64,000 bases of DNA. Origin: JAZLFH01 sp045615705. Its GTDB lineage: Bacteria > Bacillota > Clostridia > UMGS1883. Every line of letters begins with the position of its first letter. Positions within the stretch are counted from its first letter, which is position 1. Shown here piece after piece: positions 28,913 through 39,103 of the stretch. The position numbers and the translations under genes were made by a program. The notes beneath the pieces are model-generated. The model was not told where the DNA came from and ran no database searches. It saw only the letters and a program-made list of their open reading frames with translations. The stretch covers positions 1-64,000 of the forward strand of contig JAZLFH010000059.1 in the NCBI GenBank assembly GCA_045615705.1. The letters run 5' to 3'.

Positions 28913-31900
28913 TTAATCTTCTCCTTTTGCTTTGCAAAGAGGAGTTATATCGGAAAGCGATGACCACCAAAAAGCTTTTACATATCCGCTTTGGGTAAAT
29001 TTGCCTGTCAGGTCATCTGTTTTCGTCAGGTCAAAAGTTTTCACATCAAGTAATTGATTCAAATTTTCATTATCATAAAGTGCAACAATCACAATGCCCT
29101 TGTTTGTATTCTCGCCGTTTGGTGTTACGGTGAAGGTATTCCATGTGGTGTCAAGGGCAAGGCTATCTTTTTCGACGATTTTCACATACGGCATTGTGCT
29201 GTCAAAACTGACACGGTTTTCGTTTTTGTCGTAAACCGCCATATTTTCGCCGATTGTGATTACATCGGCGCCGATGGCTGTTTCGGACACTGAACCCGTT
29301 GCGGTAACTTTGCCGCCGTAAATCGCAACGCCGGTCAAGTCGCCGTTAGTAGTGTTGCCGTGACCGATTCCTTGTGCGGAGAGCAGTCCGGTTGCCGTGA
29401 CATCGCCGCCGTAGACTGTCACGCTTCCACCATTGCCGCCGAACATTCCCGTGCCGATGCCTGCACCGTTCGAACTGCTGTTTGCGACTATCTCGCCGCC
29501 GTGAATCGTGATATTGCCGCAGCTTGCGCTCATACCTCCGCCGATGCCGGCAGAGTATGTACCGCCGTTTGCAATAAGCTTACCGGTGCCGCCCTTTTGC
29601 GCATGGACCGTCAGGCTGTTTTCGCCTTCGACCTTGATGCCGCCGACCGTCAGCTCACAGCCGTCCATCAAAATAAGGCTGACATCGCCCGTCACCGTGA
29701 CGCTGCTTAAATTTACCGTACCGTCTGCGATGTAAAATCCGCCATTCCATGCGGTTTCATCCGAAAGAACGGTCGCACCTGCGGGAATTTCCAAAAGCTG
29801 CTCTGTGACCTTTTGATTTTGCTCGTCCAGGCTCCGGGCGATATAACAACAGCTCGGATCTTTCGCACCGCAAACGGAGCAGTAGCCATTTACATAAGTA
29901 CAGCTTTCGGTTTTGGTCGGTTCGTAACATTCGCCTCCTTGATTGGTATAACAGGTATCACAGAGAAAAGTATGAGTTCCGTTTGTGCCGGCGTCGATGA
30001 TCTTGCCGTACGAATGTATATGTTGTGTCCATTTTGCATAAAGCGTAATATCCTCTGCACAGTTCGCACTGACAGAGGTGACCGGACTGCCCGAACAGTC
30101 AGATTTCTTGAACCAGCCGAGAAAAATATAGTCTGCTTTGACTGCTCTCTTCAACGCTGTCACAGAACCGTAGGTATGTGTTGTCGGATAACCGATTTCA
30201 TGTTCACCCGTGAAATCGCATCCGTCTTCATCCTCATCCTCATCCTCATCTTCATCTTCATCCTCGGCTTTGTCCTTGGCTTTATCCTTATAAATTATGT
30301 TGTAAGCAGCGTTCTTCCAATGTGCGTACAGCGTAAAATCACTCTTCCTGTCGCAGTTTCTTACGCTTTCTCCGCTTGCGTTGTAGTAAGCATTTCCAAA
30401 CTTATCATAATAACCCTCGAATGTATAACCGGTCTTTGTCGGAACAGTTATTTCGGGCATCGCATAAGTATAGCGTGCCTCGGCGGCTTCGCTTCCGTCT
30501 CCGCCTCCCTGCATATCAAAGAAGGTAACCGTCACGCTGATATTCGGAGCGTCTGCAAGCTCCAAATAGCCTCCATCGGCGGTTTCGTGCCTTATGTATT
30601 TACCTTCTGCATCAGAGAAGAAATAATTCGCATCTGCTCCGTTTGTTGTAAATCTGCCGTTGCCGGCTTTTGAAATGCCGATTTGAGCGCCCTGCTTAAA
30701 TCCATCGGGGCTATTGCAAACGGTTATGCATTTTGAATCCTGCAAATAGAGATTGTTGTCAGAAGTTCCGTCTTTTGACAAGTTACCGTAAATTTTAGCT
30801 GTTCCGCCGACTGTAAGTTCTCCTCCGTCAGCAACATAAACTCCGCCGCCAAGGTCTGCCGAATTTCCCGTAACAGTGCCGCCTGTCATCGTCAGCTTGC
30901 CTTTGACCAGCACGCCGCCGCCATATAGCTTAGAATCACCTGTGCCTAAGGTCTGACCGGTGCCGCCCGTGATTGTTCCGCACGACGACTGACTGCTGTC
31001 CGTAATTGTCAGATTTGTGCCCTCTTTAACCACGATTGCGCTTCCTTTTGCCTGAGAGAAGTCCATACTGTGTCCGTTGAGGTCAAGAATTACTTTTGTA
31101 TGATCTTCCGATGTGTCTACACAGAACGGCTCATCATGGCTGCCGGCTTTGATATCATTCAACAGTTTAATTGTTACAATATACGGAGTACTGTCCACCA
31201 CGCTGACCTCAAGGTCACCGTCGAGCGCCTCACGTGTACACAGTCTGTCCCATGGGCTTGCCGCAATATAGTCAAATAATTTATGCGTGTGATAATATGC
31301 AACCTCGGTTGCATCATTATGTTTCCATATATTTTCACGGTTTTCCTCAGCGTCTTCACCAATATATGAAGGCCAGTCCGGGTTTTCTCCTATATAGCTC
31401 TCAAGATTTATATTCTTAAGTGTTGATACCGGATTTGAGCCGGCTGCATAGGACTCCACCGGAATTGCGTCCGCAAGCAGCTGCGCTTTGAGAGCAAACG
31501 CCGCAAACGCCTCACTGCTTGAAATAAACGGCTCTTCTTCACATGCCATACGCTCATCAATAAACGGTGTGAATCTTGTATTTGCCGGACTGATGTCTCC
31601 GGGGTCATAGTTTTCGTTTATGCCCCAGCCGCCTTCGTAATTCATCTGTAATGTGGCATCAAGACCAAGGATATTATACATGACATTATTGATTACTTTT
31701 ATATAATCCGTTCCTTTGATTTTTTCGGTAAATGCCCAGTAACCATCATATTTCAATAATTCATGGCCTTCTTTATATTCACTTTTTCGGGTGTACAATT
31801 TGTTGAAAAATATATCTCTTATTTCCTCTTCACTCGCTTCACGGTCCACATCGTCCGGACAATTTGCAAGGAATTCATCGCTTGGTGAATACAAATTGAC

Positions 31901-33229
31901 AACATTCTTTTTTACATCCTCAAAGCGACCCTTCCAGGTCAAGGTGCTGCGAAAATCCGATTGCCCGAAATTATCATACCAATGCGAAGCCCGCTTTTGA
32001 GCCGGGATATTATTTTCCCAGTAATCATCAACCATTCCGTCATCAACGGCATTTTTGTCGAATGCCTCCGCGGCAATTGATGCATTGAGCATAAAATACT
32101 TTTCATATTCAAGTCCGAAGTCTTGTATTGCAGAACAAATCAGCATATTGCCGAGTGAATGACCGACCAGATATTTTCTGCCCGGAAGCCGTTCACATAA
32201 ATTTTTAAAATCCTGTGCCGCGGCAAAAGCATTTTCAACATTTGCGTAATAATTCAATGTGAGATTAATAGTACCAAGGAACTTTATCATTGATTCATCG
32301 CTGTCCCATTCTACTGCCGTAAACATCGAATCCGAGCCGGACTGCCAAAGCCTCTTGTAAAATTCTGACGCTTCTCCTCTCGCTTCATCATGCGTTACAT
32401 TGTATCCGTGGACAAAGACGAACTGCCTGCCGTCCGAATCCGCATCCTTTCTCGCCGTCGGCTCGTCAGGTACGGATGAATCACCTTGACGAAGATTGAT
32501 TGTGCGGTACATATCCTCAACCTTCGCTACCTTGATAGGCAAATTTAAACTTACCGGATCACGGTCGTCTTTATAACCCGTAAGAACAATATTCCCTTCA
32601 CCGAGACCGCTGCCTTCGATCAGTAAAACACCTCTGCCTTCTTGCAAAAAACCATCCGGCAGTTGTGGTTCATCACGGAGAGAAGTGACAGAAGCTTCAT
32701 ATACCGGAGTTTCACCATCGAACTCTTTTACATCTATTTTTGTATGAAAATCGCCGGCTTTATCTGCGTTTAGTTTTGTAAACACAACATTTACATTTGC
32801 ATCACCTGTGGATTTAAGTTCCCATGTATAATTTTCCCATTCGGGAACCCCGGTCACATCAACCAAAACAGGGAAAAAATCGAGCAGGTCGCAGCGCCCG
32901 TTTACTTTATCGTCATCATAATCCATTTTGTTTCTTTCGTCTGCCGGAGTATCATGTCCGGCAGTATCATGTCCGGCAGTATTTGTATCTCCGGCTGTTT
33001 CGCCGTCACTTGTTCCTTCGGCATCATCGTCATCATTCAGCCAAATGGTAAATACGCCGGTTCCGGATATGGATTTATCATAGTCATATTCGTCAATCTT
33101 GCCATCCCTGTTTAAATCGGGAACCAGTTTCGGCCCCCGTCCGGCCGCAAAGACAGGGATAGTCCCAAGCGGAAGCATTGAGACGATCACAAAAACCGCA
33201 AGTAATAAACTGATAATCTTCTTTTTCAT
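28913..33229 (-). CDS. giant secreted protein with lipase-like alpha/beta-hydrolase domain and InlB-type repeats
   Basis: 1438 residues, exported (signal peptide about 1-28). It begins with EF-hand/dockerin-like calcium loops (DLNRDGKIDEYDYD). An alpha/beta-hydrolase domain (about 250-490) has FVFVHGYNV and the nucleophile elbow LVGHSLGNM. A parallel-beta stretch (GGGVYVADGGELTVGG) follows, then two Listeria-Bacteroides (InlB B) repeats ending TLYAHW and TLYAKW with an Asp/Glu-rich insert, and Gly-rich beta repeats (GAGIGTG). The C-terminal module ends FWWSSLSDITPL. No sortase or SLH anchor is visible. GGAGG precedes ATG 33229. GC content is higher than in neighbours. Probably a surface or secreted esterase/adhesin; substrate unknown. 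Confidence 0.75.
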   Translation of the reverse strand: MKKKIISLLLAVFVIVSMLPLGTIPVFAAGRGPKLVPDLNRDGKIDEYDYDKSISGTGVFTIWLNDDDDAEGTSDGETAGDTNTAGHDTAGHDTPADERNKMDYDDDKVNGRCDLLDFFPVLVDVTGVPEWENYTWELKSTGDANVNVVFTKLNADKAGDFHTKIDVKEFDGETPVYEASVTSLRDEPQLPDGFLQEGRGVLLIEGSGLGEGNIVLTGYKDDRDPVSLNLPIKVAKVEDMYRTINLRQGDSSVPDEPTARKDADSDGRQFVFVHGYNVTHDEARGEASEFYKRLWQSGSDSMFTAVEWDSDESMIKFLGTINLTLNYYANVENAFAAAQDFKNLCERLPGRKYLVGHSLGNMLICSAIQDFGLEYEKYFMLNASIAAEAFDKNAVDDGMVDDYWENNIPAQKRASHWYDNFGQSDFRSTLTWKGRFEDVKKNVVNLYSPSDEFLANCPDDVDREASEEEIRDIFFNKLYTRKSEYKEGHELLKYDGYWAFTEKIKGTDYIKVINNVMYNILGLDATLQMNYEGGWGINENYDPGDISPANTRFTPFIDERMACEEEPFISSSEAFAAFALKAQLLADAIPVESYAAGSNPVSTLKNINLESYIGENPDWPSYIGEDAEENRENIWKHNDATEVAYYHTHKLFDYIAASPWDRLCTREALDGDLEVSVVDSTPYIVTIKLLNDIKAGSHDEPFCVDTSEDHTKVILDLNGHSMDFSQAKGSAIVVKEGTNLTITDSSQSSCGTITGGTGQTLGTGDSKLYGGGVLVKGKLTMTGGTVTGNSADLGGGVYVADGGELTVGGTAKIYGNLSKDGTSDNNLYLQDSKCITVCNSPDGFKQGAQIGISKAGNGRFTTNGADANYFFSDAEGKYIRHETADGGYLELADAPNISVTVTFFDMQGGGDGSEAAEARYTYAMPEITVPTKTGYTFEGYYDKFGNAYYNASGESVRNCDRKSDFTLYAHWKNAAYNIIYKDKAKDKAEDEDEDEDEDEDEDGCDFTGEHEIGYPTTHTYGSVTALKRAVKADYIFLGWFKKSDCSGSPVTSVSANCAEDITLYAKWTQHIHSYGKIIDAGTNGTHTFLCDTCYTNQGGECYEPTKTESCTYVNGYCSVCGAKDPSCCYIARSLDEQNQKVTEQLLEIPAGATVLSDETAWNGGFYIADGTVNLSSVTVTGDVSLILMDGCELTVGGIKVEGENSLTVHAQKGGTGKLIANGGTYSAGIGGGMSASCGNITIHGGEIVANSSSNGAGIGTGMFGGNGGSVTVYGGDVTATGLLSAQGIGHGNTTNGDLTGVAIYGGKVTATGSVSETAIGADVITIGENMAVYDKNENRVSFDSTMPYVKIVEKDSLALDTTWNTFTVTPNGENTNKGIVIVALYDNENLNQLLDVKTFDLTKTDDLTGKFTQSGYVKAFWWSSLSDITPLCKAKGED

Positions 33230-33597
33230 ACTCTTGTACCTCCTGAAATTGCTTTTCATATTCTACTTTACACTATCAATTGCTTCTATTATTGAAATTT
33301 TTATAAAAATTTAACTGTGTTTTTCTTGTGTATGTAATAAAATGACACAACAAAACCAATTATACATTTTAATTATAGCACTTTTGATTGTGACTTTCAA
33401 GATGCCAAAGCCATTTTCTCTCTTTGCAAGTTTTCCACAAAATTAACAAAATGCTTTGAATTTTATCTTACTAAACTCTCTTATGCAAACTTGTGTCAAA
33501 TAAAGACAAAAAAGATAATGGATACTTTTGAGTATTCATTATCTTTTTTTATAATATTTAATTTATATTGTGCCTGAATTTTAATCTGCTGTGATTT
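33230..33597. promoter_or_regulatory. intergenic region with promoter and leader shared by both giant genes
   Basis: On the minus strand TTGAAA (33395-33400), 17 bp, TATAAT (33372-33377) drives the 28913-33229 gene through a ~130-nt leader nearly identical to that at 37507-37620. Bases 33401-33485 share pieces with the repeats at 37664-37770 and 39104-39208. A short terminator-like hairpin (AAAGATAATG...CATTATCTTTTTT) at about 33509-33549 ends the upstream gene. Confidence 0.7.
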
Positions 33598-36500
33598 TTA
33601 ATCTTCTCCTTTTGCTTTGCAAAGAGGAGTTATATCGGAAAGCGATGACCACCAAAAAGCTTTAACATATCCGCTTTGGGTAAATTTACCTTCCGGCTTA
33701 TCTGTTTTCGTAAGGTCAAAAGTTTTCACATCAAGAAGTCTTGTCATATATTCGCTGTCATAAAGTGCAACAATGACAACACCCTTGTTTGTATCCTCGC
33801 CGTTTGGCGTTACCTTGAAGTCATTGCCCGAAATGTCAAGGGTAAGGGAATCCGGCACAAATGTTTTTGTTATCTTTGCAAACCGGTAATCGCTTACGCT
33901 TTTGCCGCTTGGAAGCGGAATAAACTCGTCGGTTTCATTCGCCCTGACCTGAACCGTGCCGTCAATCACGCCGCCCTCGTTAAGTATAACACTTGCACCG
34001 GTTGCGCCGTCAGAACGGTAGCCTCCTTCATTATCTTTTCCTCCGGCACCGCCGTTGCCGCCGGTCGCATTGACCGAACCTTCATTTATTACAAGGCTTA
34101 AGCATTTTATTCCGGAGCCGCCGTCGCCTCCGGAATGAGCTGTTCCCCAAGAGGCGCCGGCACTAAAACCTTTGCCGCCGACACCGCCGACAGCTGTGAC
34201 GGTCGCATTGTTCACGGTAAGGATTGAAACATCAATTGCGTTGCCGCCTTTAAGTGATTTGCCGTAGCCGCCATTACCGCCTTTTACCGATACCGAAACG
34301 CCGATGATTGTAAGAGCGGAAACGGTTATCGCATTACCGCCTTCAACCTTCTCCGGCCCGTTCGGACCGTAACAATTCAGCTGACCTGCCTTGCTGCCTG
34401 TACTTTGCGAATGTAGATACAAATGTGCGTCCTCGCCGGAAATAGTGTCTTTTATAAAAATGGGATTTTCATTTGTCTGAATCATAAGTGTGCTTTCGTC
34501 CGTCAAAATCAAATGCACATCACCCGAAACCGACACATTACCCGTTATTCCTACGCCATCCTTTACAACATACCATTTGCCGGCTTCCCATTCGGTCGGC
34601 TTGTGGTTTTCGTCAATCACTTCATAATCTAAACAGACCGATTGTTTTAGTTCCTTGCTTACTTCATCATAGTATAGGTACGGCACGACGGAACTTTCCG
34701 CTACGAGTCGGTAATAGGTGTCGGTGAGGATTTGTGCCCAATATAATCCCCCAACTTGTCTGACAACTTCCTCGTTTGCCCGGTTGTAAACTTTCACAGT
34801 ATCTCTTCCGTTATAGTAAATTTCAATACCATTCGGGTCGCTGACCGAAAAAGCCTTTTCCCCGCCCTGCACGGTTACATTGGCGGGGCGAAGGATTCCG
34901 GTGCTGTTACTGAACTTCGACGTTTTTGTCTGAATGCCATATTTACTTCCCGTGACGGAAAGATTACCGCCGGTAACTTCAAGGTGATTTGCCAAAATTC
35001 CTACTTCACCTTCCGTCGTTACAGTCACATTTGCGTTCTCGCTGATTGTAATTGTATGAAATTTAGCGTAAATGCCGTTATACCCTCCTGTTACGGTTAC
35101 GGTGCCGCCTTTGATAGAAAGGTCGCCGTCGTTTATGATAATAACTTCATGAACATTGGCTACATTATTTACGGTCACGGTACCGCCGGAGACATGCATT
35201 CCATCGTCTACTATAATAGAATATATGGAGAAGCCTGTCGGAACGACACCGCTCACGGTCAAAGCTCCGTTGCTAATCTCCAGGTGACAACATTTAATGA
35301 AACCTGCTGTTATGTTTCCGCCGAGGATGGAAATGTCCAATCTCCAGCTGTCAAAAGAATCAACATTCAGGCAGCCCTTGGTGCTCCCGTCCGACTGGGC
35401 ATAAACCTTAATATGGCCGCCTTCGCTCGTTATATTTCCGTTTACCGTCAGCGTTTTGCCGTCGCACAGGATCAGGCAGACAGTGCCGGAAAGCGAAATG
35501 TCTCCGTCTATCGTTATGTTCTCGTTTACCACATACCAGCCGGCGTTTTCTTCATCCGCCCCGCCTGTCCATGTTGTGGTGTCCTGCATCACAGGGGTAT
35601 AGCTCTTGCACTCGGCATAGGCATTACCGGACATCCAATATTTCACCGCAGGCAATGTACCATCTGCAATATGGATTGCTTTATATCCCGACAGAGAATT
35701 GTATAAATCCTTTTCTTCCGTTACGGGAGAGACAGAAAGCTCTGTGCCGCTTAAATCCTTTACGGTAAATTTTTTGTCCGCATTGGCATAAACCTTAACC
35801 GAATAAGCAATTACGGCATCTTTGGTGCTTTTGCTGTCGGCAATAATATCGCCGCCGTAAATGGAAATTTTGTTTCTGTAAATACCCCTCGAACCGCCGC
35901 CGAGTGCCATACTGCCGTTGCCGTACGCTTTCACGGTGCCGCCGTATACGGTAATACTGCCGCCGTTGCCTTCATAGCCGTTGCCGATGCCGGCACCTAG
36001 GTTGCCGCCGGTAGCAGTCACCGTGCCACCGTATATCGTTATATCGCCGCAGTCGCGTTCATGACCGCCGCCGATACCGGCTCCGTCATTACCGCCGTAA
36101 GCCGTAACAATACCTCCGTTGATGGTAAGTGTGCCGCTGTCTTCCTTGTCATAACTGCCAATACCTGCCGCACTTGAGCCGCCGTATGCAACGATGCTGC
36201 CGGTATCGTTTTTCTGACCGTAAATTGTCAGAGAATCACTTGCACCGAAAGTACCGCCATCAGTCAATTCTATTGCGGCGTGCACATTCCCGGGCGAAGG
36301 GATTTTCAGCTCGCAATCGTCGCAAAGAACAAGATTTACATCGCCGTTCACAGTGATATGTTTGCCCTCCGGCAGCGTAACGCTTTCCGAAAGAACATAC
36401 CAGCCGCTTTCAAGTTCTCTTGTGTCCGCCGTGATTTTTTGGGCTGTTTCCGGGATATCTTCCTCCGTGGAAACAACCTGCTTTTTGTCGCTGTCCCAGC

Positions 36501-37506
36501 TCCGGGCGATATATTTGCCCAAGTTGTGTGCACCGCATGCGCATACGCCGTCTTCATATGTATGTGCTTCGGGAGTGCCAAATTCCTCACACCCCGTGCA
36601 TTTGTATGCGTGCGTGCCGTCGCCGTTGTTCACACAGTCCCCGGTGAAATTGTGGCTGTGCGGAGGATAGATAATGGATACATAGTGGTATCTGTATTTT
36701 CTGTAATCTTCGACTGTAACGGGCTTACTGTCATCAGCTGTGTCACCCGCTCGGATCTCCAGACCGTTCGCCACGGTAAATTCGCCCTCACCTATGTGAT
36801 TGCCTGCGCCGATGCCCGAGTTTCTGGCCGATGTAGCCGTGACGGTACCGCCATACACGGTCACTTTGCTGCCGCTTCCCCAATGACCGCCGCCGATGCC
36901 TGCACCGTATGTGGATGTAGCCACGATGGTGCCGCCGTACACGGTAACTGCACCGGCACTGATGAAGTCATCATTGTAGCCGTCGTCGCCGATGCCTGCA
37001 CCGTATTTGGATGCAGCCACGATGGTGCCGCCGAATATGTTCACTGTGCCGGTGTTGGTGTTGTGGTCGCCTGCTCCGATGGCGGCAGAATACTCGTTAG
37101 GATAACTGTCGCAGTGTGCTTCGATTACGCCTATATTCTTTTGCTGACCGTAAATATTCAGCGTATAACCTTCGGCAACCTCTATACCGGCTGCCGCAGT
37201 AAGCGTAAAACCATCAAGCAGAACGATATTGGTTGGGTTGTTGGTTGTGCCTTTTACCACGATCCGGTTCCCGTTTGTAACGGTTTTGCGGACAACATAC
37301 CAGCCGCCGGAAAGTTCGGTGGTGTCCGCCGTGATTTCTCCGGCGTATGTAGGAATATCCTTTGCCGTGGAAACGACCTGCTTTTTTGTTTCGTCCCAGC
37401 TCCGGGCGATGTATTTACCGCCCGTTTCCGCCGAAACCGTTACCGGCAAAAGCGATACCACCATCGCCAGCACAATTATTATGCTTAGTAATTTTTTTGT
37501 TTTCAT
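33598..37506 (-). CDS. giant secreted Gly-rich beta-repeat protein
   Basis: 1302 residues with a signal peptide ending VTVSAETGG. It is built almost wholly of right-handed beta-helix-like repeats such as ITVYGGTVTATGG and AGIGGG(H/N), in several blocks. Each block is introduced by a KYIARSWD...KQVVST segment and an ESGWYVL-type strand. The last ~75 residues, ending FWWSSLSDITPL, are almost the same as in the downstream giant protein, also at DNA level. No catalytic motif is seen. GC-rich codon use (many GCC/CCG) differs from neighbours, suggesting transfer. It is probably a surface adhesin or matrix protein; function unknown. Confidence 0.72.
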   Translation of the reverse strand: MKTKKLLSIIIVLAMVVSLLPVTVSAETGGKYIARSWDETKKQVVSTAKDIPTYAGEITADTTELSGGWYVVRKTVTNGNRIVVKGTTNNPTNIVLLDGFTLTAAAGIEVAEGYTLNIYGQQKNIGVIEAHCDSYPNEYSAAIGAGDHNTNTGTVNIFGGTIVAASKYGAGIGDDGYNDDFISAGAVTVYGGTIVATSTYGAGIGGGHWGSGSKVTVYGGTVTATSARNSGIGAGNHIGEGEFTVANGLEIRAGDTADDSKPVTVEDYRKYRYHYVSIIYPPHSHNFTGDCVNNGDGTHAYKCTGCEEFGTPEAHTYEDGVCACGAHNLGKYIARSWDSDKKQVVSTEEDIPETAQKITADTRELESGWYVLSESVTLPEGKHITVNGDVNLVLCDDCELKIPSPGNVHAAIELTDGGTFGASDSLTIYGQKNDTGSIVAYGGSSAAGIGSYDKEDSGTLTINGGIVTAYGGNDGAGIGGGHERDCGDITIYGGTVTATGGNLGAGIGNGYEGNGGSITVYGGTVKAYGNGSMALGGGSRGIYRNKISIYGGDIIADSKSTKDAVIAYSVKVYANADKKFTVKDLSGTELSVSPVTEEKDLYNSLSGYKAIHIADGTLPAVKYWMSGNAYAECKSYTPVMQDTTTWTGGADEENAGWYVVNENITIDGDISLSGTVCLILCDGKTLTVNGNITSEGGHIKVYAQSDGSTKGCLNVDSFDSWRLDISILGGNITAGFIKCCHLEISNGALTVSGVVPTGFSIYSIIVDDGMHVSGGTVTVNNVANVHEVIIINDGDLSIKGGTVTVTGGYNGIYAKFHTITISENANVTVTTEGEVGILANHLEVTGGNLSVTGSKYGIQTKTSKFSNSTGILRPANVTVQGGEKAFSVSDPNGIEIYYNGRDTVKVYNRANEEVVRQVGGLYWAQILTDTYYRLVAESSVVPYLYYDEVSKELKQSVCLDYEVIDENHKPTEWEAGKWYVVKDGVGITGNVSVSGDVHLILTDESTLMIQTNENPIFIKDTISGEDAHLYLHSQSTGSKAGQLNCYGPNGPEKVEGGNAITVSALTIIGVSVSVKGGNGGYGKSLKGGNAIDVSILTVNNATVTAVGGVGGKGFSAGASWGTAHSGGDGGSGIKCLSLVINEGSVNATGGNGGAGGKDNEGGYRSDGATGASVILNEGGVIDGTVQVRANETDEFIPLPSGKSVSDYRFAKITKTFVPDSLTLDISGNDFKVTPNGEDTNKGVVIVALYDSEYMTRLLDVKTFDLTKTDKPEGKFTQSGYVKAFWWSSLSDITPLCKAKGED

Positions 37507-37828
37507 AATGAAAACCTCACTTTCCCTAAATTGCTTCTATGTTTTTGAAATTTTTATGCAAATTTAACTGTGTTTTTCTTGTATATATAATCAAATGACA
37601 CAACAAACCTAACTATTCATCTTAATTATAGCACTTTAAAAGAAAATTTTCAAGATGCCAAAGCCGTTTTCTCTCTTTTTTACAGGAAAATTTTTTCTTG
37701 TACAAAGTTTTCCTTAAAAGTGGCGAAAGCCTTCTGTTTTATTAAACAAAAGGCTTTGAATTTTATCTTATTATACGAAAAAACTCGAAAATGGCTACTG
37801 TTTTTATTTTTTTCGCCTTGTGTACATA
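37507..37828. promoter_or_regulatory. promoter region of the beta-repeat protein and repeat copy A
   Basis: Minus strand: TTGAAA (37648-37653), 17 bp, TATAAT (37625-37630), with a ~110-nt leader resembling that of the downstream giant gene. Bases 37664-37770 form a ~105-bp repeat (with inner hairpin AAAGCCTT...AAGGCTTT) that recurs at 39104-39208. No gene is seen. Confidence 0.75.
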
Positions 37829-38974
37829 TCAACGATTTAAGTCTTCGATAAACTCGTCAATGATATTTTTCTTCACATGCTGCATCACGACTATATGGGA
37901 AAGTTCCCCGCCGTATTCCGGGAGAAAGCCGTTTGCAAGTGAATATTTCTTCCGTATCCACTCCGGCGGACGCTTGAAAAACACCGTGTTGCTATACGGC
38001 ATATGCCATGCGGGATAACCGATTTCGTCAAATTTTTCCTGAAGATATCTCGTGTTTTCGAGCATGGACTCGGCTTCTTTTTCAAAAGCATCATATCCCA
38101 TATGATGTAAAATCCAATAAAATTTAAGCGGTGCAACAGCACTTCTTGAACAGCTGATCAGCGGCATATCATTATTGAGATACTCCACCTTTGCTGCCCT
38201 TTGTGCCGCCAAAACATCTTTTCGGCTCAAAAACAAGCCACACGGTTCATCAATGCCGAAAAACTTATGACCGCTGATGGCAATCGAATCGTATCCCTGC
38301 TTTTCCATGCTTACAATATCTTTATATTCCGTAAATGGGAAATAACCGCCGAACAAAGCGGCATCAAGATGCTTATAAACGCCGACCGGTTTTACTTCTT
38401 CCAATACTTTTCCGATTGAGGCTTGGTCATCTGTGGCTCCCATAAATGTGGACCCGATGGCAAAAACGATCAATGCCGGTCTTGTCGGGTCAAGGTTTTC
38501 TCTGAATGAATCCGGATCCATGCGTCCCAGATTATCATAATCAATCATTCGGTTTTCAAGATTCTGGACATCACACAAACGGGATGAAGAATAATGCGCT
38601 TCTTTGGAAATATAGACAATCGGAAGCATTCCGGTTTCTTTTTGAAGTTTCTTTGCACCGAAATAAATTCCGTGCATATTTCCGTCTGTTCCGCTGTTAG
38701 TAACAAAGCCCCATTCCTCGCCTTTCGGGATACCGTAGAGCGGTGCAAAAGTCTGAATGACTTCTCTTTCGATCAAAGTGGCGCTCAACAGGTACTGTTC
38801 ATCGTCAAACGGATTTCCTACATTGTTAGTCGCAATATCACACAGCCCGGTTTTGGCGTACCATTCACCAAACCCTGCCATATTAGGATATTGACAAACG
38901 GGATACCCAATACTGTAATCTACATTTTTATAGAATTCTTTTACAAGATTAATCAGGCGTTCTTCAACTTCCAT
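37829..38974 (-). CDS. histidine-decarboxylase-like PLP-dependent decarboxylase
   Basis: 381 residues, group II PLP decarboxylase. The internal-aldimine Lys lies in AISGHKFFG (about 245), the PLP-contacting Asp in HLDAALFGGYFPF and the cofactor-stacking His in SKEAHYSSS, with TNSGTDGNMHG near 95. Size and motif order are close to bacterial PLP histidine decarboxylases (about 380 residues), so histamine formation is a candidate activity; other amino acids are possible. GGAGG precedes the ATG and a promoter lies at 39048-39076. No antiporter gene is adjacent. The gene is flanked by ~105-bp direct repeats. Confidence 0.72.
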   Translation of the reverse strand: MEVEERLINLVKEFYKNVDYSIGYPVCQYPNMAGFGEWYAKTGLCDIATNNVGNPFDDEQYLLSATLIEREVIQTFAPLYGIPKGEEWGFVTNSGTDGNMHGIYFGAKKLQKETGMLPIVYISKEAHYSSSRLCDVQNLENRMIDYDNLGRMDPDSFRENLDPTRPALIVFAIGSTFMGATDDQASIGKVLEEVKPVGVYKHLDAALFGGYFPFTEYKDIVSMEKQGYDSIAISGHKFFGIDEPCGLFLSRKDVLAAQRAAKVEYLNNDMPLISCSRSAVAPLKFYWILHHMGYDAFEKEAESMLENTRYLQEKFDEIGYPAWHMPYSNTVFFKRPPEWIRKKYSLANGFLPEYGGELSHIVVMQHVKKNIIDEFIEDLNR

Positions 38975-39047
38975 TTTCGCTTCCTCCGTTATTTCAGTTG
39001 TTTTTTTATTCAGAGTTTTCGTCTTTTTGTGTATAACTTAATAAGGA

Positions 39048-39076
39048 ATTATAGCATATTTTTCCTTTGGTTACAA
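39048..39076 (-). promoter_or_regulatory. promoter of the decarboxylase gene
   Basis: Minus strand: TTGTAA (39071-39076), 17-bp spacer, TATAAT (39048-39053). Confidence 0.7.
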
Positions 39077-39103
39077 GGTTTTTGTCATATTTTTGGGTTT
39101 TCA

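Noticed and set aside
29813..30673. 286-codon plus-strand frame inside the lipase-like giant gene
   Set aside because: It is antisense to a well-supported coding frame in GC-rich repeat DNA, with no Shine-Dalgarno, and its protein has no family features.
34756..35706. 316-codon plus-strand frame opposite the beta-repeat gene
   Set aside because: Same cause: antisense shadow of GC-rich repeats.
36280..37488. 402-codon plus-strand frame inside the beta-repeat giant gene
   Set aside because: It mirrors repetitive Gly codons on the other strand; long antisense frames are expected here. No start signal.
33598..37506. Regular repeats suggesting a CRISPR-like array
   Set aside because: Repeats are codon-phased, degenerate and translate to AGIGGG-type beta repeats; there are no constant repeat/spacer lengths.
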